A stretch of 21,033 nucleotides of DNA, from contig CAZIAH010000070.1 of NCBI GenBank assembly GCA_964537715.1, positions 1-21,033 of the forward strand, read 5' to 3'. The stretch comes from CAZTZL01 sp964537715. GTDB taxonomy: Bacteria; Zhuqueibacterota; QNDG01; DSAB01. Every line of letters begins with the position of its first letter. Positions within the stretch are counted from its first letter, which is position 1. The notes under the pieces were generated by a model, which made no database searches, was not told where the DNA came from, and saw only the letters and a program-made list of their open reading frames with translations. Position numbers and translations under genes: made by a program. Shown piece after piece: positions 1-7,346 of the stretch.

Positions 1-2
1 GA

Positions 3-797
3 CCGTGGGGGTATCGTCATCAAATCAATATTGCGGACAGTGGCACGGGCTCCCGCGGACCACGGGTGTACAACGACCGGACCGGCGAAGTGGGCCGGAC
101 ATTGAACGTGAAAGATTTCGATCTGGAACGGATATTCAACAAAGAAGGTGTTCAAATTTTGCATTTGTCCGGTTTGATCGCGGCTCTCTCTCCCGAAACA
201 GGCGTCTTTTGTCTCGAACTGGTCAAGACCGCCAAAAAACACGATACCCGCATTTCATTCGATCTGAACCATCGTGCCTCGTTCTGGAGAAACCGTGAAA
301 AAGAACTGGGCAAACTGTTCTCGGAAATCGCGGGTATGTCCGATATTCTCGTCGGGAACGAAGAGGATTTTCAGCTCTGCCTCGGTGTCCAGGGACCGGA
401 AGCCGGCGGGAAAGATCTCTCGTCCAAAATTGACAATTTCAAAGTGATGATCGGCCGGGTAAAGACCAGTTATCCGAACGCATCCGTGTTTGCCACCACA
501 CTGCGTCAGGTCGTGAATGCAAACCACCATTTGTGGGGCGCGATTATGGCTGAAGGAGACAACTGGCATATCGTGGAACCTCGTGAAATTACGGTACTCG
601 ACCGAATCGGTGGCGGCGACGGATTTGTCGGCGGCATGCTCTACGCGATCCTGAAAGAATTGGAACCGGAGAAATGGATTCAATTCGGCTGGGCTTGTGG
701 CGCACTGGCGACCACACTTCTGTCAGACTATGCGCAACCGGCGGACGAGGAACAGGTCTGGAGTATCTGGGAAGGAAACGCGCGGGTTAAGCGTTGA
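3..797 (+). CDS. PfkB-family sugar kinase (KDG kinase-like), 5' end outside window
   Basis: The open frame runs in from the left edge, so the N-terminus is missing; the first in-window ATG-like positions are internal. The C-terminal PfkB/ribokinase signature DRIGGGDGFVGG is present; its second-last Asp (GGGD) is the catalytic base and the glycines form the anion hole. A mid-domain stretch FDLNHRASFW and the segment ILVGNEEDF are also typical of PfkB kinases. The family phosphorylates sugars or sugar acids using ATP in the cytosol. The RIGGGD form of the motif is common in 2-keto-3-deoxygluconate kinases, but substrate cannot be settled from this fragment. The stop is followed after 27 bp by the first family-A repeat. 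Family assignment is secure; the KDG substrate is inference. Confidence 0.88.
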   Translation, partial: PWGYRHQINIADSGTGSRGPRVYNDRTGEVGRTLNVKDFDLERIFNKEGVQILHLSGLIAALSPETGVFCLELVKTAKKHDTRISFDLNHRASFWRNREKELGKLFSEIAGMSDILVGNEEDFQLCLGVQGPEAGGKDLSSKIDNFKVMIGRVKTSYPNASVFATTLRQVVNANHHLWGAIMAEGDNWHIVEPREITVLDRIGGGDGFVGGMLYAILKELEPEKWIQFGWACGALATTLLSDYAQPADEEQVWSIWEGNARVKR

Positions 798-824
798 ATA
801 CGATTTGATTCGCCATTGAAAAGA

Positions 825-880
825 TAAACGGCTGATGCCTTAAATCCGGGGGCGGAGTTTATCCGTCAGGATTTTATGGG
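825..880 (+). repeat. Family-A REP-like repeat, unit 1
   Basis: This is the first copy of a repeat seen again at 899, 1473, 1548 and 2570, always in the same orientation. Its left part forms a short hairpin, GGC-TGAT-GCC, followed by TTAAATCC. Its right part holds ATCC-GTCA-GGAT followed by TTTATGG. With the G-rich and A-rich linker that follows (881-900), the period to the next unit is 76 bp. Confidence 0.8.
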
Positions 881-898
881 GGTGGTACGGGGGGAAAA

Positions 899-923
899 AA
901 TAAAAGGCTAATACCTTAAATCC
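899..923 (+). repeat. Family-A REP-like repeat, left half only
   Basis: Only the left hairpin (AAGG-CTAATA-CCTT) and the TTAAATCC tail are present. The unit stops 18 bp before the RAYT start codon at 942. It forms a tandem dimer with unit 1, so the transposase gene is entered through a broken repeat. This is what insertion of, or co-mobilisation with, the gene would leave. Confidence 0.7.
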
Positions 924-941
924 TATGAGAAAAAGATATCC

Positions 942-1484
942 ATGACAAAAAAACATCAACCTATACATTTATATGTGGAAAATCAACTCTACTTTCTAAC
1001 ATCGCACACTTATAAGAATCAATATCTATTAAAAAACAAACCCCATAAGCAGCATCTTTTGAATAAGATCGAAACATTCTTTAACGAATTTGACTTTGTA
1101 CTCTACGCATGGGTTATTCTGAACAATCATTATCATCTCCTTTTCAAATCATCGGATAAGACAACTCTTGGTAAAGTTATCGGGAAAATCCATGCTGGAT
1201 ATTCTTACGAATTGAACAAAAAAGAAAACCGTCGTGGCAGAAAAATTTGGCAGAATTACTGGGATTGGTGCATCCGATCCGAGAAGGATTTTTTGACTCA
1301 TCTCAATTACATTCATCACAATCCCGTAAAACACGGTTATGTGCAAAATATGGAAGATTATCCATTTTCGAGCTATACGCACTGGATAGATAGAAAGAGC
1401 AAAGATTGGATACATACTGTCTTTGAAACGCATCCTGTGATTGACTTTACGATAGATCACGATGAAGTTAAAATAAAAGGCTAA
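942..1484 (+). CDS. REP-associated tyrosine transposase (RAYT), IS200-like Y1 family
   Basis: This 180-residue protein has the HUH motif of Y1 transposases as NNHYHLLF (His63-x-His65) after the strand YAWVIL. The candidate nucleophile is Tyr87 or Tyr89 in AGYSYELN. The conserved C-terminal block LNYIHHNPVKHGYV (121-134) is typical of the RAYT subgroup. These enzymes nick and rejoin single-stranded DNA at repeat hairpins and are thought to spread REP sequences; most are single-copy and domesticated. It is flanked on both sides by tandem family-A units in the same orientation. Its TAA stop lies inside the downstream unit. No strong Shine-Dalgarno sequence is seen upstream. It is only distantly similar to the second RAYT at 18,932. 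The family call is firm; current activity is unknown. Confidence 0.9.
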   Translation: MTKKHQPIHLYVENQLYFLTSHTYKNQYLLKNKPHKQHLLNKIETFFNEFDFVLYAWVILNNHYHLLFKSSDKTTLGKVIGKIHAGYSYELNKKENRRGRKIWQNYWDWCIRSEKDFLTHLNYIHHNPVKHGYVQNMEDYPFSSYTHWIDRKSKDWIHTVFETHPVIDFTIDHDEVKIKG

Positions 1485-1527
1485 CGCTTAAAATTCGGGG
1501 TGGAGTTCATTCGTCAGAATTTTATGG
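1473..1527 (+). repeat. Family-A REP-like repeat, unit 2 (contains RAYT stop)
   Basis: The unit begins AATAAAAGGCTAACG and ends TCAGAATTTTATGG. The stop codon of the RAYT at 1482-1484 falls in the loop of its left hairpin. The unit is slightly degenerate (GCTT for CCTT, GAATTT for GGATTT). It is the first member of the downstream tandem dimer, 75 bp before the next. Confidence 0.78.
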
Positions 1528-1547
1528 AGCTGTGGGAGAAGAAAAGA

Positions 1548-1603
1548 ATAAAAGGCTGACACCTTAAATCCAGGGTGGAGTTTATCCTTCAGGATTTTAT
1601 GGG
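1548..1603 (+). repeat. Family-A REP-like repeat, unit 3
   Basis: The unit shows left hairpin AAGG-CTGACA-CCTT, then TTAAATCC, then ATCC-TTCA-GGAT. It is 75 bp downstream of unit 2 and 50 bp upstream of the T9SS protein start. It shares a 17-bp exact stretch (1584-1600) with coding DNA at 2455-2471. Confidence 0.8.
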
Positions 1604-1652
1604 CAGTTGGGTGAAAAGAAAAAAATGACTGCACCACGGAGAGGAGGATAAG

Positions 1653-2573
1653 ATGCGTATCCGAATCAATGACTGGTTAAGACCGACAGCAGTGTTAATT
1701 GGCATACTGCTGGCTGATTTCTTGTTTGGATTTATTGAGACCGCCCACGCACAGTTAGCAACGATCGAAGTTGCACCGAACACTGCGACTCTGCAAGTGG
1801 GGGATCAACAAGTATTTACTGCCACGGGCAAAGATCCCGAGGGCAATCCTGTCACGCTCAACAACCCTGTATGGGAATACACCGGCGGTGGCGTGATGAT
1901 CCCAAGCGGCAATACTGCCGAGTATACCGCGACGAGCCCCGGCGAATACCAGATAAGCTGCATGGAAAGCGGCACATCGATTCGGGGAATCGCCGATATC
2001 CATACGACCGACCCCAACCAGTTGGCAACGATCGAAATAACGCCGAGCACTGCAAATCTGCAGGTAGGGGATCAACAAGTATTTACTGCCACGGGCAAAG
2101 ATGGTAACGGGAATTCTTTGACAATCCCCAATCCGGTATGGGAAACCTCGGGCGGCGGTACGATCACGCCTGACGGTCAGAACTGCACGTTCACGGCTGC
2201 GCAGGTGGGTGTTTGGACCTTGTCATGCCAGCAGACAGGAACCGAAATCAAAGATGAAGCCTCGATCACCGTCACGGCCACGGCGGTCGAGCAAGTCGAT
2301 CCCATGCCCACAGAATTCGCCCTGTATCAAAACCACCCCAATCCCTTTAATCCAGAGACAACGATTCGATATACCGTGAATGATCCTTGCCGTGTTATCA
2401 TGAAAGTTTTTGACCTACGAGGACGCGAAGTGGCAACTCTTGTGGATAGAATTCATCCTTCAGGATTTTATTCGGTCCAGTTTGATGCAAGCGGACTGGC
2501 ATCGGGGATTTATTTCTGCCGGATTCGGATGAAGGATTTTGTGGCGGTGAAAAAAATGGTGCTACTGGAATAA
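1653..2573 (+). CDS. Secreted protein with two Ig-like (Big-type) repeats and T9SS sorting domain
   Basis: This 306-residue protein has a signal peptide (about 1-34, ending AHA) after a strong AGGAGG site at 1643-1648. Two tandem Ig-like repeats follow, roughly residues 34-118 and 123-209, each opening LATIE and carrying LQVGDQQVFTATGKD. The tail, residues 222-306, is a T9SS type A C-terminal domain: YQNHPNPFNP, KVFDLRGREVATL, SGIYF and a final KKMVLLE. The T9SS signal directs export across the outer membrane and usually surface attachment after cleavage. The Ig-like units suggest an adhesive or structural surface role, but no enzymatic domain is present and the ligand is unknown. The stop codon sits within a family-A repeat. 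Confidence 0.85.
   Translation: MRIRINDWLRPTAVLIGILLADFLFGFIETAHAQLATIEVAPNTATLQVGDQQVFTATGKDPEGNPVTLNNPVWEYTGGGVMIPSGNTAEYTATSPGEYQISCMESGTSIRGIADIHTTDPNQLATIEITPSTANLQVGDQQVFTATGKDGNGNSLTIPNPVWETSGGGTITPDGQNCTFTAAQVGVWTLSCQQTGTEIKDEASITVTATAVEQVDPMPTEFALYQNHPNPFNPETTIRYTVNDPCRVIMKVFDLRGREVATLVDRIHPSGFYSVQFDASGLASGIYFCRIRMKDFVAVKKMVLLE
1752..2102 (+). repeat. In-gene duplication encoding the two Ig-like repeats
   Basis: An 84-bp segment at 1752-1835 recurs at 2019-2102, with a 36-bp exact match at 1800-1835 and 2067-2102. Flanking parts of the two domains are more diverged. This indicates a tandem domain duplication with a recent or gene-converted core. Confidence 0.85.
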
Positions 2574-2627
2574 AAGGCTAACGCCTTAATTCCCGGGTTC
2601 AGGATTTAATCCGTCAGGATTTTATAG
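2570..2627 (+). repeat. Family-A REP-like repeat, unit 4 (contains T9SS gene stop)
   Basis: The best left hairpin of the family is here: AAGGC-TAAC-GCCTT. The right part carries AATCC-GTCA-GGATT and TTTATAGG. The TAA at 2571-2573 that ends the Ig-repeat gene is the first triplet of the conserved TAAAAGGCT. The unit stands alone, with no tandem partner visible. Confidence 0.8.
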
Positions 2628-2725
2628 GAGAATAAACTAAAGCGCATGGAGTACGAAAAACTTTACAAACATTCAAGAATTCCTATGCAAAAAAGTAAAT
2701 TACTAATTTAAGGAAAGGAGACAAA

Positions 2726-3130
2726 ATGATCGGAAATTTAAACAAGGAAATATTGGACGCTCTTCTGGAAACCCTCCCAATCGAGTTTTCCATTATCGAT
2801 GCAAACGATCAGGTACTGGCCTGGAACAGACACGAAACGAGAATTTTCAAAAGACCAAAAGGTGTGTTGGGCCGGAATGTCCGGGTCTGTCATCCCAAAC
2901 AAAGTCTGGACAAAGTCGAAAAAATCCTTTCCGAAATGAAATCCGGCAAGCGGGACAAAGCGCAATTTTGGATCGATTTGAATTCGGAAGGTAAACAGGA
3001 ACCACGGAAAATACTCATCGAATACCATGCGCTCAGAAATGCATCAGGAAAATATCTCGGCTGTCTCGAAGCCTCGCAGAACATTACGGAAATTCTCAAG
3101 CTCAAGGGACAGAAACGGTTGCTGGACTAA
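2726..3130 (+). CDS. Stand-alone PAS domain protein (PAS_10 / DUF438 C-terminal type)
   Basis: This 134-residue protein is one PAS fold from end to end. Features are LPIEFSIIDANDQVLAWN (17-34), FKRPKGVLGR (41-50), the VCHPKQS segment with Cys55-His56-Pro57, KSGKRDKAQFWI (72-83) and the closing YLGCLEASQNITEI. This layout matches the PAS unit found at the C-terminus of DUF438 proteins, where the CHP motif is conserved. No kinase, DNA-binding or cyclase domain is attached, so it probably senses a small ligand or redox state and signals by protein contact. It has a good AAGGAAAGGAG ribosome site. There is no obvious operon partner. Confidence 0.8.
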   Translation: MIGNLNKEILDALLETLPIEFSIIDANDQVLAWNRHETRIFKRPKGVLGRNVRVCHPKQSLDKVEKILSEMKSGKRDKAQFWIDLNSEGKQEPRKILIEYHALRNASGKYLGCLEASQNITEILKLKGQKRLLD

Positions 3131-3377
3131 ATCAGATTCGACCCAATAGTCCGCCGTATTTCCTAATTTGGTCGGATCGATGACTCATTTGATTTTGTAA
3201 AATAGAACTACTTGACAGATTTAGTCCTGTTCAAAAATACCGTAGTATACCATTCCAGCAAAAATGAATTCCAATTAGCAAATTTCTTCCCAAAACCTAT
3301 TGTTTTTTAGACTTCTTTTAATTATAATTAATAATGACAGATTTAAAGACTACTTATTAAAACTAAAGGAGGTCAAC

Positions 3378-4265
3378 ATGAAAAATTGCTTTACTGTTCT
3401 CACACTGGCCATTTTGTTCGTAATATTGCCGCTCTCTTTGTATGCACAGATTCCAAACCCGAGTTTTGAACAATGGACCGACGGAAATCCTGATGGATGG
3501 TTCACCAGCAACTTATTTGGAGTAATCACCAATATTACACAATCCACATCAAGTCAATCCGGTTCTTATGCCCTGCGAGGTGAGGCTATAACTTATTTGA
3601 CCAATCCCTATGCACCAACCATAATAGCAGGCAGTTACGGCGAGGGCGTATCTGTTACTCAGCGGCACGCTGCATTAACAGGATATTATCAGTTTACGCC
3701 TGTCGAAGGAGATAAATTAGTAATGGCAGTAACCATGTGGCAAGATGCGACTTTACTGGGGGTTGGACAATTCGAAACATCAAGCGGCACTTCTTCTTAC
3801 ACGCAATTTACGGCCAATATCCAGTACGTCTCAAGCGGCGTACCGAATCTGTGTGAAATTTCTTTTACGATCCTCGGCCCTTCTGACAGCAATTGTCACC
3901 TTGGCTCTGTCATACTGATTGATAACCTTTCATTCTCGGGGACAACTGCGGTTCAGAACCACAATGCTCAGTCGCAGTTCCCTGATCGGTTTACACTCGG
4001 TCAAAACTACCCCAACCCGTTTAATCCCTCATGCGTCATTGAATACGCTGTTCCTGAAATCAGCAAAGTATCGATCAGAGTCTACAATATCATGGGAAGA
4101 GAAATTACAACCCTCTTTCAGGGAGTCAATGTTCCGGGAATTCACAAAGTGACTTTCCAGCCGGATCAACTTCCGTGTGGACTGTATTTTTACCAGATGA
4201 CAGCAACGTCACTGAAAAGCAGCAAAATGTTCAACCAAGTAAAAAAAGCAATGTATATCAAATGA
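3378..4265 (+). CDS. Secreted protein with jelly-roll-like N-terminal domain and T9SS sorting domain
   Basis: The start at 3378 is preferred over the upstream in-frame ATG at 3300. It has a perfect AAAGGAGGT site six bases before it, and the signal peptide (about 1-23, ending LYAQ) begins there. The mature N-terminus IPNPSFEQWTDGNPDGW is the usual opening of carbohydrate-binding-like jelly-roll domains. The middle domain ends near SVILIDNLSFSG. Residues 205-295 form a T9SS C-terminal domain: GQNYPNPFNPS, VRVYNIMGREITTL-like core (here IRVYNIMGREITTL) and a basic VKKAMYIK end. It is likely exported to the cell surface. Ligand or substrate is unknown. A hairpin follows at 4357. Confidence 0.83.
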   Translation: MKNCFTVLTLAILFVILPLSLYAQIPNPSFEQWTDGNPDGWFTSNLFGVITNITQSTSSQSGSYALRGEAITYLTNPYAPTIIAGSYGEGVSVTQRHAALTGYYQFTPVEGDKLVMAVTMWQDATLLGVGQFETSSGTSSYTQFTANIQYVSSGVPNLCEISFTILGPSDSNCHLGSVILIDNLSFSGTTAVQNHNAQSQFPDRFTLGQNYPNPFNPSCVIEYAVPEISKVSIRVYNIMGREITTLFQGVNVPGIHKVTFQPDQLPCGLYFYQMTATSLKSSKMFNQVKKAMYIK

Positions 4266-4356
4266 TGTAACCCGATCAGCAAATACATTTCCCGCAAAAT
4301 ATTTCGGGGCAAGAAATTAATCTCTCAAGAACTGTTACCCTGCTCAAAAAAATTTG

Positions 4357-4391
4357 GTAAACGGCCACTTCCCAAGGGAGTGGTCGTTTAC
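4357..4391 (+). terminator. Hairpin downstream of T9SS gene
   Basis: GTAAACGGCCACT (4357-4369) pairs with AGTGGTCGTTTAC (4379-4391) with one mismatch, and the loop can add CCC/GGG pairs. No long T-tract follows, so it may terminate weakly or stabilise the 3' end. Confidence 0.6.
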
Positions 4392-4483
4392 TTGACCTGA
4401 AGCCACACTATCAAAAAGTTACTGCTTTCCTGCAATCACCCCGAAACACTGCATGATATGCGATACATCGGGAGATAAATAAA

Positions 4484-5179
4484 ATGAGAAAATCCTGTTT
4501 CGTTCTTGTCTATCTTCTCATTTCAATTTCTGTCAGCGCCCAATCTTTACAAATCGGCATTGGGGGTGGTCCAACAATTGTCATCGGAAGTGATTTTTAT
4601 AAAAATGCATTGAACGGAACATTGGTTCAAGAATATTTTAAGAGTAACCAATATGCGCTTCATGAAAATAGCGGGTTGGATTTCAACTCGGAATATAACC
4701 TAGAAATAAAAGCTCGTTTTGGTTTAAAAAACAATCCTATCCGTTTTGTTACCGAGATAAGTTATTATTCGTTAACCGGAAAGGGGACAATAAAGATATG
4801 CCCTTCTCCGGAAAGTTCATATGCAGCACTACCACAAAAGGCTAAATCCAGTTGTCATCTATTGAATGGCTGCCTGGGTGTTGAATATGAGTTATTGAGT
4901 AAAAATATCATTCCATTTTTATCTGGCGGTATTGTACTGAGTTATCTCGGAGACATCAAGGTAACGTCCATAGAAAACGATACGTATCAAACTACAATAC
5001 AGGAGGAAGGAATCCGGCTGGGAGTGGATTTTGGAACAGGAATCTATTTTAAATGTCATTCAAAGGCGCTGGTTGGCGTCTCATTAAAATATACCATGAA
5101 CAATCTGGTTAACCGAAATGAAGGTGAAGAAAAATTGAATACTATAAAAACGGATTTAAACGTGCTATATAAACTATAG
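4484..5179 (+). CDS. Outer-membrane beta-barrel-like protein, hypothetical
   Basis: This 231-residue protein has a clear signal peptide (about 1-20, ending VSAQ). The body alternates hydrophobic and polar residues in short strands, for example LQIGIGGGPTIVIG near the start, IRFVTEISYYSLTG, and the last strands LVGVSLKYTMNNL and TDLNVLYKL. This is typical of small 8-strand OM barrels of the PorT/OmpA-beta type. A Cys pair near the middle (CPSPESS and SSCHLLNGC) might form a disulfide. There is a ribosome site GGGAG at 4469-4473. The cargo or function is not recognisable. Confidence 0.68.
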   Translation: MRKSCFVLVYLLISISVSAQSLQIGIGGGPTIVIGSDFYKNALNGTLVQEYFKSNQYALHENSGLDFNSEYNLEIKARFGLKNNPIRFVTEISYYSLTGKGTIKICPSPESSYAALPQKAKSSCHLLNGCLGVEYELLSKNIIPFLSGGIVLSYLGDIKVTSIENDTYQTTIQEEGIRLGVDFGTGIYFKCHSKALVGVSLKYTMNNLVNRNEGEEKLNTIKTDLNVLYKL

Positions 5180-5251
5180 AGCAAGTACACATTCCAATCG
5201 GACTTATTGTTTTAGATGTAAATACCGTAACCCACATTCATGGAGTCAAGC

Positions 5252-5821
5252 ATGTCTCGAACAACAAAAACAATCATTCTCTTTATATCTTTGTTTGTTT
5301 TCTTTGGCACTTTAGTAGGTTCTGATCCGATAGCTAACAAGAAATTGGACACCGTGGATCACGTCGATCTAAAGCGATACATCGGTCTCTGGTACGAGAT
5401 TGCTAAAATTCCTAACCCGTTTCAGAAAATGTGTACAGGAAACACGACTGCTCAATATACATTACGAGAAGGCGGCCGAATTGACGTACTGAACCGCTGC
5501 ATGAAAAAAGACGGATCGTTCACCGAGGCCAATGGGATCGCAAAAGTGGTGGACACGCAAACCCATGCAAAATTAAAAGTGAGCTTTGTCAGATTGCTTG
5601 GACTCTCGCTTTTCTGGGGAGACTACTGGATTATCGGCCTGGATGAGGAGTATCGATACGCAATTGTCGGAGAACCTTCACGAAAATACGGCTGGATTCT
5701 GAGTCGTACGCCGGAATTTTCACACGAACAATGGGAAGCAGCCAACCAGATACTTAGGGAGCAGGGTTATAATCCTGAAGCGTTTGTAAAAACCGTACAG
5801 GATAGTTTAATTTCTTTTTAA
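5252..5821 (+). CDS. Bacterial lipocalin (Blc/apolipoprotein D-like)
   Basis: The fold signature GLWYEIAKIPNPFQ (45-58) carries the invariant G-x-W of lipocalins. It is followed by TAQYTL, NRCMKKDG, ANGIAKVVD, GDYWIIGLD and the closing motif ILSRTPEFS, in the family order. Bacterial lipocalins bind fatty acids or lysophospholipids in the periplasm or at the outer membrane. An ATG at 5240 is in frame, but the one at 5252 has GGAG six bases upstream and starts the hydrophobic leader, so it is preferred (189 residues). Unlike E. coli Blc, no lipobox cysteine follows the leader, suggesting a soluble or signal-anchored form. Confidence 0.88.
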   Translation: MSRTTKTIILFISLFVFFGTLVGSDPIANKKLDTVDHVDLKRYIGLWYEIAKIPNPFQKMCTGNTTAQYTLREGGRIDVLNRCMKKDGSFTEANGIAKVVDTQTHAKLKVSFVRLLGLSLFWGDYWIIGLDEEYRYAIVGEPSRKYGWILSRTPEFSHEQWEAANQILREQGYNPEAFVKTVQDSLISF

Positions 5822-5878
5822 TCTGGATGGGAGGAAGATCTTTCAATTTATCCTGTTCAGATAAACGAAATTTAAAGA

Positions 5879-5911
5879 AAAATGCCTTGTAATAATTCTA
5901 CAAGGCATTTT
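5879..5911. terminator. Bidirectional terminator between convergent genes
   Basis: AAAATGCCTTGTA (5879-5891) and TACAAGGCATTTT (5899-5911) form a perfect 13-bp stem with a 7-base loop. The A/T ends supply a U-tract in both directions. It lies between the convergent lipocalin and RRM genes. Confidence 0.9.
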
Positions 5912-5936
5912 AAATTCAATTGAAACTTAAACCCTG

Positions 5937-6245
5937 TTACCAGGAACGGGATCGTCTGCCCTGAAACCCTCCTCCACCGCCTCTTCTTCCACCTGATTGA
6001 TTGGTTTTGGGGCGGGCTTCGTTCACGATCAGGCTCCTCCCTTCCAGTTCAGTACCATTAACCCCCTCAATCGCTGCCTGTCCCTCTTCCTTCGAAGGCA
6101 TCTCAACAAATCCAAATCCACGAAGTTCTCCGGTGTATCTGTCCTCAACCAGTTTGACACTCGAAACCTGTCCATAAGTTTCAAACAATTGACGAACTGA
6201 ATCTTCAGTCGCATTTTTGGGAATATTTCCCACATAGATATTCAC
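5937..6245 (-). CDS. RRM-domain RNA-binding protein with RGG-type tail
   Basis: This 102-residue protein is a single RNA recognition motif: RNP2 IYVGNI (3-8) and RNP1 RGFGFVEM (42-49), ending with the Arg/Gly tail SGGRRGGGGGFQGRR. Small bacterial RRM proteins of this type bind single-stranded RNA and are often cold- or stress-induced. The start codon is GTG (6243-6245), supported by AGAGGAG six bases upstream on the minus strand. It is monocistronic, ending against the bidirectional terminator. The family is certain; RNA targets are unknown. Confidence 0.95.
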   Translation of the reverse strand: MNIYVGNIPKNATEDSVRQLFETYGQVSSVKLVEDRYTGELRGFGFVEMPSKEEGQAAIEGVNGTELEGRSLIVNEARPKTNQSGGRRGGGGGFQGRRSRSW

Positions 6246-6512
6246 TTTGGACTCCTCTGATTATAAATAAATCTCCTGCTAACGTCAATGAGGATGTATA
6301 TTAATGATTTACTCATCGTCATAGTAATTAACTCATTGAATCAGCAAACCAACTTAACGTAATTAATGTACCGATATCCATTGCCAAATCCTACTAAAAT
6401 AATTATTTTTTCAATTATTTATTTAAAATCAAACTTCGGTCCCGCAACAATTTCTTGCCTTTTCTTTTCGGTTTTTGTACCTTTCATATATTAAAATAGA
6501 AAGATATTTCCA

Positions 6513-7013
6513 ATGCGCCATTCATTCAAATTCACCTTCGCTGTCAATATTATTTTAACCATCGCTTCCTATTTTTTCCTTCCTGCCAAAGTCGCCATGC
6601 ATTTCGGTGCAGGCGGATATCCCAATTCCTGGTGTTTGAAACATACGTATATTTTGAGCTCTTTCGCTCTCGATATTCCCCTTTTTCTTTTGATCTATTT
6701 CATGCCCTTGCTGATATTTAAATGTCCTCCAAATCTCCTGAACCTTCCTAATAAAAAGTTTTGGCTGAAACAAGAAAATCGTATAAGTTTGAAAGAAAAA
6801 ACGAATTCTGTCATGTCGGAATTCGGGACGGCTCTTTTCATATTCTTTTTTATAACCAAACTACTGACACTCGAAGCAAACCGTTTGGATCCGGTCAGAC
6901 TCAACGAACGTGTGTTTTTGTCTGCATTGATCCTCTTTCTGATCTACACCGTATACTGGTGCGTGAAACTATTTCGCACATTCAGAATTCCTGAAAACCG
7001 TTCCATCACCTAA
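6513..7013 (+). CDS. DUF1648-like integral membrane protein
   Basis: This 166-residue protein has about four hydrophobic segments (near 7-24, 45-70, 100-118 and 134-155). The segment LPAKVAMHFGAGGYPNSW after the first helix matches the DUF1648 pattern (P..V..HF...G.P..W) found in SdpI-like and related membrane proteins. It is more divergent than typical members and lacks a recognisable SdpI C-terminal domain. The start has only a weak purine-rich site. No function can be assigned. Confidence 0.68.
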   Translation: MRHSFKFTFAVNIILTIASYFFLPAKVAMHFGAGGYPNSWCLKHTYILSSFALDIPLFLLIYFMPLLIFKCPPNLLNLPNKKFWLKQENRISLKEKTNSVMSEFGTALFIFFFITKLLTLEANRLDPVRLNERVFLSALILFLIYTVYWCVKLFRTFRIPENRSIT

Positions 7014-7289
7014 GTACTCTCATAAATGCTGCGACGTATTCAGAATAGATTATCTGTGAACACGTCCGTAAGTTTTGCCAAGCCCGCCTGCCAGAGGCTG
7101 ATCCATCTCTGACGGAAAATACGAAACACGAAATCCAAAACAAATTCAAAACTCGAATGTTCAAATCGAAAATACTGCCCAGAATGATCAAATTTGATTA
7201 GAATTTTGGTTGCTGAAAAAAGAAATCTCTTGATTTTTATCATAGAATTGTATTATTTCTTAAAGCATTTTCATTTCGGGAGTAAACGA

Positions 7290-7311
7290 CCACCCCGATT
7301 TATCGGGGTGG
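7290..7311 (+). terminator. Strong GC hairpin followed by T-run
   Basis: CCACCCCGA (7290-7298) and TCGGGGTGG (7303-7311) form a perfect 9-bp stem with a TTTA loop, followed by CTTTTAATT. This is a good rho-independent terminator by form, but it lies 277 bp beyond the last stop, so it may belong to a hairpin repeat cluster instead. Confidence 0.6.
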
Positions 7312-7346
7312 CTTTTAATTCATTGCGTAGCGGAGGATTAAAAGTA

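Noticed and set aside
1755..2078. Minus-strand ORFs inside the Ig-repeat gene
   Set aside because: They arise from the duplicated coding DNA and have no signal or family features.
3212..3248. Possible promoter with TTGACA at 3212
   Set aside because: No good -10 element at 17 bp spacing, and promoter consensus in FCB bacteria differs; too weak to list.
3300..3377. Longer N-terminus for the T9SS protein at 3378
   Set aside because: The upstream ATG has no ribosome site, while the one at 3378 has AAAGGAGGT and begins a classical signal peptide.
7115..7190. AT-rich string of ACGAAA and AAATTC words as a gene or array
   Set aside because: There is no regular period, and the ORFs crossing it have low-complexity, unsupported products; it looks like degenerate spacer.
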